Of a DNA stretch of 62,155 nucleotides, positions 9,222-17,057 are shown piece by piece. Numbering within the stretch: the stretch's first letter is position 1; the number at the start of each line of letters is the position of its first letter. This DNA comes from Chloroflexota bacterium (GTDB lineage: Bacteria; Chloroflexota; Anaerolineae; Aggregatilineales; UBA2796), in the NCBI GenBank assembly GCA_021325095.1, contig JAJPHV010000121.1:1-62155 (forward strand). Direction: 5' to 3'. The translations under genes and the position numbers were made by a program. The notes under the pieces are model-generated. The model was not told where the DNA came from. It made no database searches and worked only from the letters and a program-made list of their open reading frames with translations.

Positions 9222-9349
9222 AACGTTTCACCTTTGGAGTGCTGAGGATGCTTTAAATATTCTAGCTTTCGCCCACCAGATCGAAAAATGGTGATAAGAC
9301 CTCCGTGCACTATCATGCACGATGTGGCATACGCTATACTTGTAGAGCC

Positions 9350-10939
9350 TCACCCGGCAACGTACTTGTCCACGAAGTACCGGATATTGAGCTTTTCACC
9401 CGTCGCGTGTTCGAGCGCGTCGTTCCAGTGCAGGGTCGCGCCCAGGCCGAAGACGCGCTCCCGGAAGAAATCGCCAGCCTCCTGCCGGTTGACCAGCCCG
9501 CCCACGTGCTGACTCAGCCAGCGTTCCCACTGCGCCGCCACGATCTTGCCGAGCAGGTAGTTCTGATAATACGCCGGGGCCATCGCCACATGGTACTTGG
9601 TCGCCCAATCCGGCATGTTGCGGGCTTCGGGACGGCGCACCAATTGGTACTTCTCCACCAGGTTCCACCACAGGGTGTTCAGATCACGTTCGGGGTCCTC
9701 GTAAAGGGCACGCTCGAAGTTGACCATGACCAGCACCCACCGGGTAAAGATCAACTCCTTCAGCCGCTCATATCTGCGGATGGCTGCTGTCAGCTTGTCC
9801 ACCTCAGTGACAGGCAGCCCGCGAATCTGGATCAGCCAATCTTTCTCGAAGATGATGCTGCCCATGATCAAAGCCATTGCCTCGGTGCTCAAGGTATGTG
9901 CAGAGGTGCGCAGCAGCCAGGGGATGCCGCGCGGCACGTATTGGTCGTAGACGCCGTGACCGAGTTCGTGCAGCAGCGTATCCAGCCAGTAGCGGTTGGG
10001 CCGCAGATTACACAGCGTCCGAATGTCGCCCTCCCGATCAATGTCGGTGCAAAAGGCGTGCTGGTTCTTCTTTTCGCGTTCGTACAGGTCGCTGCGAGCC
10101 AGGATGTCACGCACATCCAACCCCAGGCCATCGTAGGTCTTCAGTGCCAGGTCTTCCAGCTTTTGATCGGCAAAATACGGATCGAGATCGACACTGCCCG
10201 TTTTGGGGGCTTCTTGAAAGAACGGATCGGAATAGTGCCATGCCCGTAAGCCTTCGACAGGGACGTGGAAGCGCTTGCTCAATTCGGCATCCAGTTCGGC
10301 TTTGACTGCTCGAAAGGGCTGCTCGGTGCGCACCGCCAGGTCATCGAGAGTGGCGAAAAGCCAGTCAGGGTCAATCTCGTCCAGTTGCAGGCTCATACGA
10401 TGGAAGTTCGCATAACCGAGCCGATGCGCCGCCCGGTTGCGCAGCCGCGCCAGTTCACGGATGTCCGAAGCGACCACCGGGCCGATCTGTTTGCTGGCCT
10501 CCCACGCCTCCCGCCGGATTTCAACGTCCTGTTCATTCTCCAGAATGTCGTGGATGGCGTTATCATTGGCGGTCTTGCCGTCCACCTGCCCCCGAAAGTT
10601 GATGTATACGTCCTCGACCTTTTTGGTCAAGTGGTTCAGGGCGTCGATGGTCTCCGGATCGTTCTGGTTTTGCGCAAAACCGTAATGCAGCAGGCGAATC
10701 TGCCTCGCCAGCAGTGCGTTGCCATCCGCAGCGTTGGACTCGTCCCATTCCCGGTACTGTTCGAATGCCGCTTCGTCAGCCCAGAAGCGCATCCAGGCTC
10801 CGCGCGTGCGGGCTGCTGCTTCCAGGTTCTGCTCAGTTCCGTTGACGGCAGCATCCCAATAGCGCAGCGACGACTCGATATACAGTGTCCGAACCTGCTC
10901 CACCGTTCGGGTGACGGCGCTTGCAACGTCTGCGGACAT
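9350..10939 (-). CDS. Zinc oligopeptidase-like metallopeptidase (M2/M3-like, clan MA)
   Basis: 529 residues, starting at the ATG at 10939 behind GAAAGGA; a longer frame lacks such a site. It is mostly alpha-helical. The zinc site is HELGH at 324-328 with the third ligand Glu353 in STEAM, a 29-residue spacing like that of the M2 and M3 families (angiotensin-converting-enzyme-like or oligoendopeptidase-like). No signal peptide is visible, so a cytoplasmic peptide-trimming role is expected. I cannot settle M2 against M3 by eye. It is divergent from the next gene to the right, with a 173-base shared upstream region. Confidence 0.85.
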   Translation of the reverse strand: MSADVASAVTRTVEQVRTLYIESSLRYWDAAVNGTEQNLEAAARTRGAWMRFWADEAAFEQYREWDESNAADGNALLARQIRLLHYGFAQNQNDPETIDALNHLTKKVEDVYINFRGQVDGKTANDNAIHDILENEQDVEIRREAWEASKQIGPVVASDIRELARLRNRAAHRLGYANFHRMSLQLDEIDPDWLFATLDDLAVRTEQPFRAVKAELDAELSKRFHVPVEGLRAWHYSDPFFQEAPKTGSVDLDPYFADQKLEDLALKTYDGLGLDVRDILARSDLYEREKKNQHAFCTDIDREGDIRTLCNLRPNRYWLDTLLHELGHGVYDQYVPRGIPWLLRTSAHTLSTEAMALIMGSIIFEKDWLIQIRGLPVTEVDKLTAAIRRYERLKELIFTRWVLVMVNFERALYEDPERDLNTLWWNLVEKYQLVRRPEARNMPDWATKYHVAMAPAYYQNYLLGKIVAAQWERWLSQHVGGLVNRQEAGDFFRERVFGLGATLHWNDALEHATGEKLNIRYFVDKYVAG

Positions 10940-11067
10940 GGCTCCATTCCTTTCAAGCTGCCGGGTTTGTTTTATGACCTTAACACAAACAGACTCAGTT
11001 GAACAGTCAGCGAATTGGTAAATCAGCCTCATGTCGCCCAATTTCACCATTTAACTGCGCCCTGCGC

Positions 11068-11073
11068 TATAAT
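11068..11073 (+). promoter_or_regulatory. -10 box upstream of the helix-hairpin-helix gene
   Basis: A consensus TATAAT lies 40 bases before the GTG start at 11113, in the divergent region facing the peptidase gene. No clear -35 box is visible. Confidence 0.4.
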
Positions 11074-11112
11074 GAAAATCGATTTCACCCATTTTCATCA
11101 GGAGTTAGATCC

Positions 11113-11670
11113 GTGTCTTTTCGCCCAAAGCTCACCGAAATGGAAAGCACGGCGGCATTTGTCGTCGGCGGTGGCCTCGCGCTGCTCATCCTGGGCTATT
11201 TGCTGGCGTCGGCACAGAGCGGTGTTAGCGGCTTCGACGCTTCGCGGCTCAACATCGTCATGATCGTCGGCGCGTTCTTGTTCGTGGGTGGCATTGCGCT
11301 CTGGCTTGCTACCGCGCAGCCCTGGAAGAACTTCGATGACTGGTCGACGCCGCTGTACACAGGCCATCACGACGAACATGCCCCGGCAAGCCACGCGGAG
11401 GCTGCCCACGAACCAGGGGCGCAGGTCGAGAGCCTGGAAATCATCGAGGGCATCGGCCCCAAGATCGCGGCGGCGCTTCGCAATGCGGGCATTGCAACCT
11501 TCGCTGATCTGGCATCGCGCCAGCCCGCCGAGGTGGAACGCATTGTGCGCGATGCGGGCGTGCGTATGGTCGGCCATGCCGATACCTGGATCGAGCAGGC
11601 CCGCCTGGCCGTCGAAGGCAAGATGACGGAGTTAGAAGCGTACCAGCACAATCTTCGCAGTAAACATTGA
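11113..11670 (+). CDS. Two-TM protein with C-terminal helix-hairpin-helix domain
   Basis: 185 residues from a GTG behind AGGAG (8-nt spacing); an inner ATG at codon 10 is the alternative. Two hydrophobic helices (about 12-34 and 46-65) are followed by a His-rich linker and a C-terminal helix-hairpin-helix unit, IEGIGPKIAAALRNAGI and the helix after it (about 110-150). This type of HhH pair resembles the DUF4332/flap-endonuclease-like DNA-binding fold often seen as a protein tail in bacteria. A membrane protein with a DNA-binding-like tail is suggestive of envelope-nucleoid contact, but that is inference. It lies 52 bases upstream of malate dehydrogenase. Confidence 0.8.
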   Translation: MSFRPKLTEMESTAAFVVGGGLALLILGYLLASAQSGVSGFDASRLNIVMIVGAFLFVGGIALWLATAQPWKNFDDWSTPLYTGHHDEHAPASHAEAAHEPGAQVESLEIIEGIGPKIAAALRNAGIATFADLASRQPAEVERIVRDAGVRMVGHADTWIEQARLAVEGKMTELEAYQHNLRSKH

Positions 11671-11722
11671 CATTCGACCTCATCCCTGTTTCCTGATGAC
11701 CCAGATTGGAGGCCCACGCATT

Positions 11723-12673
11723 ATGCGTAAAAAGGTAACTATTGTAGGATCGGGCGCAGTCGGTTCGACGGCGGCGCACTGGATCGCCAGTAAAGAACTG
11801 GCCGACGTGGTGTTAACGGATATTGTCCAGGGGCTGCCGCAAGGCATTGCGCTCGACCTGGCTGAATCCGGCCCGGTGGAAGGCTTTGACCTACACATCA
11901 CGGGCGCGAATAGCTACGAGACGACAGCGGACTCCGACGTGATCCTGTTCACGGCGGGCGTGCCGCGCCGCAAAGACCCGGTGACGGGCAAGTTCCCCAG
12001 CCGCGATGAACTGGTTAAGATCAACCAGGACGTGGTCAGCAAAGTCACCGAAGAACTGGTCAAGTATTCACCGAACAGCATTATCGTGGTCGTGACCAAC
12101 CCCCTGGACGCCATGTGCCACGTCGTCAAGCACGTCTCCGGCTTCCCGCGTGAGCGCGTGATCGGGCAGGCCGGCGCGCTGGACACGGCTCGTTACAAGA
12201 CCTTTATCGCCATGGAACTGGGTGTCAGCGTCGAGGATGTGCATGGCATTGTGCTTGGCGGGCACGGCGACGAAATGGTTCCGCTGCCGCGCCATACGTC
12301 CGTCGCCGGGATTCCGATCCGCGAACTGATGGCCGAGGACAAATTGCAGGCCATCATCGAACGCACCCGCAAGGGCGGCGGCGAGCTGGTCAACCTGATG
12401 GGCCGCAGCGCATACTATGCGCCCGCCTCTGCCTCGGTCAGCATGGTCGAGTCCATCTTGAAGGACAAGAAGCGCGTGATCGCCTGCGCCGTCTACCTGC
12501 AAGGCGAGTACGGCTACAACGACCTGTTCATCGGCGTGCCCTGCGTATTGGGTGCAAAAGGCATGGAAAAGGTCATCGTCATGGACTTGAACGCCGAAGA
12601 AAAGGCCATGCTCGACAACTCGGCCAAAGCCGTCCGCTCGGTGGTGGACGTGCTCGGCTACGCCAAAGCATAA
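11723..12673 (+). CDS. mdh: Malate dehydrogenase (LDH-like)
   Basis: 316 residues, starting at the ATG at 11723 with GGAGG about 11 bases upstream; the earlier in-frame ATG at 11696 would precede that site. NAD-binding loop GSGAVG at 9-14, active-site loop with VPRRKD (Arg for the substrate carboxylate), VTNPLD, and the catalytic His in GGHGDEMVPL. The Arg-Arg-Lys loop favours malate over lactate as substrate, typical of the tetrameric LDH-like malate dehydrogenases of Chloroflexota and Bacteroidota. It interconverts malate and oxaloacetate in the TCA cycle; its product feeds the PEP carboxykinase encoded at 17.1 kb. Confidence 0.95.
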   Translation: MRKKVTIVGSGAVGSTAAHWIASKELADVVLTDIVQGLPQGIALDLAESGPVEGFDLHITGANSYETTADSDVILFTAGVPRRKDPVTGKFPSRDELVKINQDVVSKVTEELVKYSPNSIIVVVTNPLDAMCHVVKHVSGFPRERVIGQAGALDTARYKTFIAMELGVSVEDVHGIVLGGHGDEMVPLPRHTSVAGIPIRELMAEDKLQAIIERTRKGGGELVNLMGRSAYYAPASASVSMVESILKDKKRVIACAVYLQGEYGYNDLFIGVPCVLGAKGMEKVIVMDLNAEEKAMLDNSAKAVRSVVDVLGYAKA

Positions 12674-12720
12674 CGCAGAACTGCAGAACTGAGGAATGAG
12701 TGAGATCATCTGCTCTGTTC

Positions 12721-12763
12721 CCCCTCTCCGCTTGCGGAGAGGGGGTCAGGGGGTGAGGTCAAC
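12721..12763 (+). repeat. Interspersed palindromic repeat, copy A
   Basis: A perfect 10-bp stem CCCCTCTCCG/CGGAGAGGGG with a 4-nt loop, followed by the tail GTCAGGGGGTGAGGTCAAC. It lies in the 95-base gap after mdh and is the most regular copy of a family with five copies in the window. Confidence 0.85.
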
Positions 12764-12768
12764 GATTT

Positions 12769-12987
12769 ATGCCGCCAACGATCAAAGTACGCTACCAGAA
12801 TGGCCTGCTCGTACCTCTCAACCCGATTCACGGGTTGGACGAGGGCGACATTCTGGAATTTCGACTGCCTGATCCCGGCATTGTCTACCAGTGCGAGACG
12901 GAACGGCAGGTGGCGCTCGACAACGGACGAGTCGTCCGCATTGATCGCACTGATGCCGACGCCGGAGCCAACGACACGGATGCCTGA
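12769..12987 (+). CDS. DUF104-like small beta protein (antitoxin AF2212-like)
   Basis: 72 residues. The opening TIKVRYQNGLLVPLNPI and the following LDEGDILEF match the pattern of DUF104/AF2212-like small proteins, a family annotated as putative antitoxins. No PIN-domain toxin is adjacent. Instead its last 8 bases overlap the start of a PPP-type phosphatase, so the two are translationally coupled. The tail (55-72) is acidic and Asp-rich. It may be an antitoxin orphan or a small partner of the phosphatase; the family call is moderate. Confidence 0.65.
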   Translation: MPPTIKVRYQNGLLVPLNPIHGLDEGDILEFRLPDPGIVYQCETERQVALDNGRVVRIDRTDADAGANDTDA

Positions 12988-13978
12988 TCGACCCCAACGA
13001 ATCCTCGACCTGACATCTGGAATCACAATGGTCGTATCGGACTTGCACGGCGACAAGGACGCCTTTGCCCGGCACATTGGCCGTTTCCTCCAACTCCGCA
13101 CCCGCAAGAAAGTGGATCGTCTGCTGCTGCTTGGCGATCTGATCCACCGCGAAGGGCCAAAAGGGCAGGATCACAGCCTGCCCATACTCCTGGACCTGAT
13201 GCGTATGCAGCGCACGCTTCCGCCGGGGACTGTGATCATGCTGCTTGGCAACCACGAGATGCCGCACCTGTACGGCGTCACGCTGGCAAAAGGCAACGTC
13301 GAGTACACGCCCGCCTTTGAGCAAGCCCTCACGCAGAGCGGCAAGCGCGATGAGGTGTTGAGTTTCCTCAACGACCTGCCCTTTTTTGTGCGAACGGCAG
13401 CGGGCGTCTTGTTTACCCACGCCGGGCCAGCCGGCAACGCTATGGCAAACCTGGACAGGCTGCGCCACCTGGATCATCGCGCCGTCCTAGAAGAATTCGA
13501 CCAGGCGCTGGCCGCTAACCCCTACCCGGAACAGCTACGCAAGCTGTACGCGCAGACGATGGGCATGCCCTACGAAATGCTGGCCCGTTACTACCTGGGG
13601 GTGAGCGGCCCTGACGATCCGCGCTACGATCATCTGGTGCGCTCGGTCATGCTGACGCAGCGCAGCCGGGAGTTTGAGCTGCTGTGGGATACGCTGTTCA
13701 CGCGCTGCGAAGAAGACACGATGCCCGTCCTGTACCGCCGGATGGCCCAGACGTTTCTGGAAGTCTTCTCGAAGGACGCACCCGCGCCGCAGCGTTACCT
13801 GGTCACCGGCCATATGCCCGTCAGCGGCGGACATGCCGTCGTCACCGAACAGCACTTGCGGATCGCCAGCGCTGCCCATGCAACTCCCCGCGAAGCCGGG
13901 CAATATCTGCTGCTCGACTTTGGCCGACCCGTCGAGTCGATGCAAATGCTCGAAGAATCCCTCGGCAGTGTCTTCTAG
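12980..13978 (+). CDS. PPP-family metallophosphoesterase
   Basis: 332 residues from the ATG at 12980, which overlaps the stop of the small upstream gene. All signature blocks of the calcineurin-like PPP superfamily are in order: DLHGD (about 20), GDLIHREG, GNHEM, FTHAG and GHMPVSGGH. These supply the dinuclear metal ligands and the phosphate-binding residues. Possible substrates are phosphoproteins or nucleotides such as diadenosine tetraphosphate. Given the Ser/Thr kinase in the window a protein phosphatase role is conceivable but unproven. Its TAG stop shares the tetranucleotide CTAG with the stop of the convergent glycosyltransferase. Confidence 0.88.
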   Translation: MPDRPQRILDLTSGITMVVSDLHGDKDAFARHIGRFLQLRTRKKVDRLLLLGDLIHREGPKGQDHSLPILLDLMRMQRTLPPGTVIMLLGNHEMPHLYGVTLAKGNVEYTPAFEQALTQSGKRDEVLSFLNDLPFFVRTAAGVLFTHAGPAGNAMANLDRLRHLDHRAVLEEFDQALAANPYPEQLRKLYAQTMGMPYEMLARYYLGVSGPDDPRYDHLVRSVMLTQRSREFELLWDTLFTRCEEDTMPVLYRRMAQTFLEVFSKDAPAPQRYLVTGHMPVSGGHAVVTEQHLRIASAAHATPREAGQYLLLDFGRPVESMQMLEESLGSVF

Positions 13979-16095
13979 CGCTTCCAGAGCAGAACCTGTC
14001 CGTCACCGCGCGGCGTATTGTCCTGCACGACAGGCAACCTCTCCACCGATGGGAAAGTGTACATTCCCACATAGATCGTATCCGGTTCAGCGCTGTCGGC
14101 GGGCAGTTCAAGTGTAACCGTCGTGGCTACCAGTTCGCTGAGTTTCCAGGTGTGGGCTGCGGGCGTGGGCGGGCCGTCCCTTTGCGCGATGAGCGTGCTG
14201 CCCTTCATGGCGTGGACAAAGACAATGTAGTCGTCCGTCAGTGGGTCGTAGGGACGCCAATACAGGGTTATCGTCAAGGACTTACCATCGCGCTGTAGCC
14301 GGTAGCCTTCCAGGCCGATTTTGCCGTCCAGAATGGCCCGCAGCGGCGTCACGCCAGCCGGAGGCCCCGGCCAGGGGAACCTGTCGGCACTGACAAGGAC
14401 GCGCCACCGGGCCAGTCTTGCTATTTCGTCTCCATCGGAACCGGGGTACAACTGCTGCCAGCCGGACGCCCCGAAGTCCGAGCGGGTGACGACGAAGGCG
14501 CGGTACGGTTGGCCCTGGCATTCCGGCTTGAACACTGGTTCGGGAATAGCTTCTGGCAACCTGGCGTGGTACTGGTCGAAATTGGAGAAGTCAATGGGTG
14601 TCGTCGTGGCGAGCTTCTGGAAACGCTCCGGTGGGTACTGGGTCATGAACAAGTAGTAAATGTAAGGCTGGTTATCGTGATCCACCCACAGGCTGTCGCA
14701 CGGGCCAGCGCTGCGAGTCACCACATCAAGGGCAGGCCCCAACCCGAAATTGTACGGGGTGCCGCCCAGGTTAATGACCGGATCGAAAAAGTGCGGCAGG
14801 AAGAGGACATTGAAGAAACCCACCAAACTGGCCGTTCCAATGGCGAACCCGGCGGCGGGCAGCCAGCCCCACCGGTAGCGGACGAGCCAGCGCCAGACGA
14901 CCACCGCGCCGTAGCCCGCTGCCAGTTCGGGCAGTGGCAGCAGGTTATAAGCGCGCAACTCGTGGGGGCGCCCGATGGGGGACAGTTTGCGCTCATCGCC
15001 CACGGTCAGCGAATCAGCAACCGGGTACGTGAAGAGCCACAACGCCAGCAGAACGGGCAGGCTGAAGGCCACGACCCGGCTGCGCGGATGGCGCGCCAGG
15101 CCGATCACGGCGGCGAGGCAGAGCGGGATGTCCAGCCAGAACAGATTGCCGACGAAAGGCGGATAGACGCCAACACCGCCGCCGAAAGCCTCAAAGGACA
15201 GCGCAGCCGGGTTGAAATGATCAGCGTATAGCCGGATCGCGTGTAAAGGCCAGTCGGGATAGCCGTAACTGCTGACGCCGTGGAAACGCAGCGAGATGAG
15301 CGGCCAGCGCGTGATCACGTCGATGAAAAGCGGGCCGACGATAATCAGGTATACGCCGATCCAGAGCAGGGCCATCCGCCGATGCCGCCACAACAGCGGC
15401 GCAGCCGCCAGCAGACATGCCCCGAACAGCAGCGGCCCTTCGACCTTCATCGTCGAGTAACCGCCCGTCAGAAGAGCGAAACAGCCGCTGGAGATGGCGA
15501 ACCATGTTGCCACAGGCCACCGCCGCCTGCCAGGGCCACGTTCGAGCGCTTCAAGGCCATCCGCCGCCCGCGTAAAAGTATATAGCCCGCACACCGTAAA
15601 AAACGGCAAAACGCCCGTCGGGAAAGCAATGCGGCTGTAATTGATGTGCCACGCGGAAATGGTCAGGAACAGAGCGGCCAGCAGACCTGCGGCTGGCCCG
15701 AACCAGCGCCGTCCCAGCAAAGCCACCAGAATCACCGTCGCAATGCCCATAACAGCCGTTGGCAGGCGCGTGGTGAACTCTGACAGTCCGAGCAGCCCGA
15801 CAAATGGTGCAGCGACGTAGTCGGCGGTGGGCGGCACATAATCGCCGAAATTCTGGAAATGGATGGGGAACCACTGCCCGTGATGATCGCGCCCGGTATG
15901 CCACAGGCTCCACGCATCGTAGCCCAGAACCATCTCATCCTGGTCAACGGCCATCGGGTAGCGATCCAGGCCGTACAGGCGCAGCGCCGCCGCATAGACG
16001 ACGATGGCCGTCAGGACGATCCAGAAAGTGGGACGAGCGCGGGCAATATTCCGCAACGATTGGCGAATAGAAGACGTTGTATAACTGACAGTCAT
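13975..16095 (-). CDS. GT39/ArnT-like polytopic membrane glycosyltransferase
   Basis: 706 residues. An N-terminal hydrophobic half has about ten transmembrane helices (25-480), and a C-terminal globular domain of about 200 residues is predicted outside the membrane. The first large loop carries an acidic DQDEM motif after helix 1, the position of the catalytic Asp-Glu of the PMT/GT39 superfamily that uses polyprenyl-phosphate sugars. A Tyr-rich WHINYSRIAFPTG segment is also typical. It probably glycosylates a lipid or an exported protein; the Thr-rich LysM protein in this window is one conceivable acceptor (speculative). Start by ATG at 16095 with a weak ribosome site. Confidence 0.82.
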   Translation of the reverse strand: MTVSYTTSSIRQSLRNIARARPTFWIVLTAIVVYAAALRLYGLDRYPMAVDQDEMVLGYDAWSLWHTGRDHHGQWFPIHFQNFGDYVPPTADYVAAPFVGLLGLSEFTTRLPTAVMGIATVILVALLGRRWFGPAAGLLAALFLTISAWHINYSRIAFPTGVLPFFTVCGLYTFTRAADGLEALERGPGRRRWPVATWFAISSGCFALLTGGYSTMKVEGPLLFGACLLAAAPLLWRHRRMALLWIGVYLIIVGPLFIDVITRWPLISLRFHGVSSYGYPDWPLHAIRLYADHFNPAALSFEAFGGGVGVYPPFVGNLFWLDIPLCLAAVIGLARHPRSRVVAFSLPVLLALWLFTYPVADSLTVGDERKLSPIGRPHELRAYNLLPLPELAAGYGAVVVWRWLVRYRWGWLPAAGFAIGTASLVGFFNVLFLPHFFDPVINLGGTPYNFGLGPALDVVTRSAGPCDSLWVDHDNQPYIYYLFMTQYPPERFQKLATTTPIDFSNFDQYHARLPEAIPEPVFKPECQGQPYRAFVVTRSDFGASGWQQLYPGSDGDEIARLARWRVLVSADRFPWPGPPAGVTPLRAILDGKIGLEGYRLQRDGKSLTITLYWRPYDPLTDDYIVFVHAMKGSTLIAQRDGPPTPAAHTWKLSELVATTVTLELPADSAEPDTIYVGMYTFPSVERLPVVQDNTPRGDGQVLLWKR

Positions 16096-16222
16096 GTAAG
16101 TGGTGTACTTTCGGCGTCACTCCGTTAACGACCCGCTGATTTTAGCACGCCGACGCACCTCGACATTGGCAACGTTGGGTAAACTTGGGGCTATTCCGAG
16201 ACGATCAGGAGTATCGACCTTC

Positions 16223-16870
16223 ATGGCAACACGCATTTCGCTTATCCGGCACGGCGAAACCGATTGGAACCTCAGTGGGCAGATGCAGGGCCACGCCGCT
16301 GTGCCGCTCAATAGCCTGGGCAGGCAGCAGGCTGCACTGCTGGCCGAGTATCTTTACCCGTATGCTGCCGAGATCGCCTGCATCTACAGCAGCGACTCGG
16401 CACGTGCCCGCGAAACGGCGGAAATCATCGCCTCGCACCTGGGTAAAACAGTGATCCTCGACCAGCGCCTGCGCGAGATCGATCTGGGCGAATGGCAGGG
16501 CATGACCATGCAGCAGGTCGAGATGTGGGATGGCGAGCGGCTCAAGCTCATCCGCGCCGACTCGTTCAATACGCAGCGGCCTGGCGGAGAGAGTTTCAGC
16601 CAGGTGGCAGACCGGGCAACGGCTGCCCTCGCTGCCTACATTGAGTCGCACCGGGACGAGCATATCCTGGTAGTCTCCCATGGCGGGACGATCCGTAGCG
16701 TCTTGCAGCGGCTGGGCCTCAGCGAAGGAACCAGCGGCACGGTGGGCAATACCTCGATGACGGTCTTGCTCCACAGCCCGGATGGTGGCCGGGAGTCGGC
16801 CTGGAAGCTGGACATATTCAACCTGATGGATCATCTCGGCCCGATTCGCATCAGCGGACAAGAAGGCTGA
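16223..16870 (+). CDS. Histidine phosphatase (phosphoglycerate mutase-like)
   Basis: 215 residues, starting at the ATG at 16223 after CAGGAG. Opens with ISLIRHGETDWN, the RHG motif with the catalytic phospho-accepting His at about residue 9; a second His lies in VVSHGGTIRS near residue 155. Length and absence of the mutase-specific insert favour the cobC/GpmB-like phosphatase branch over true glycolytic phosphoglycerate mutase. The substrate is unknown: small phosphoesters such as alpha-ribazole phosphate or sugar phosphates are common in the family. It is divergent from the membrane glycosyltransferase and upstream of pckG, separated from pckG by 187 bases. Confidence 0.9.
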   Translation: MATRISLIRHGETDWNLSGQMQGHAAVPLNSLGRQQAALLAEYLYPYAAEIACIYSSDSARARETAEIIASHLGKTVILDQRLREIDLGEWQGMTMQQVEMWDGERLKLIRADSFNTQRPGGESFSQVADRATAALAAYIESHRDEHILVVSHGGTIRSVLQRLGLSEGTSGTVGNTSMTVLLHSPDGGRESAWKLDIFNLMDHLGPIRISGQEG

Positions 16871-16905
16871 GAGTTTGTTCAATCTATGTGCCCATATCTA
16901 CCTGA

Positions 16906-16932
16906 ACATTACAGATGACACATCCGTAATGT
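16906..16932. promoter_or_regulatory. Imperfect inverted repeat upstream of pckG
   Basis: ACATTACaGATG and CATCcGTAATGT form a dyad of 11 pairs with one mismatch around a 3-nt centre. It lies 36 bases after the histidine phosphatase stop and 125 bases before pckG. A pyrimidine-rich stretch rather than a T-run follows, so it is either a poor terminator or an operator for pckG. Confidence 0.45.
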
Positions 16933-17057
16933 GCTTTCTCTCCCTGGCAGCGCGGTACACTTGGCGGTTAGACTTGTACACGGTGGGGCCATAGAGCCAT
17001 CGGCGGTTCACTCATTTACTTTGCCAGCCGTACCCGGAGAGAGGGGATAGTCTAGTT

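Noticed and set aside
9335..9340. TATACT on the plus strand
   Set aside because: It resembles a -10 box, but no plus-strand gene lies downstream; both flanking genes run on the minus strand.
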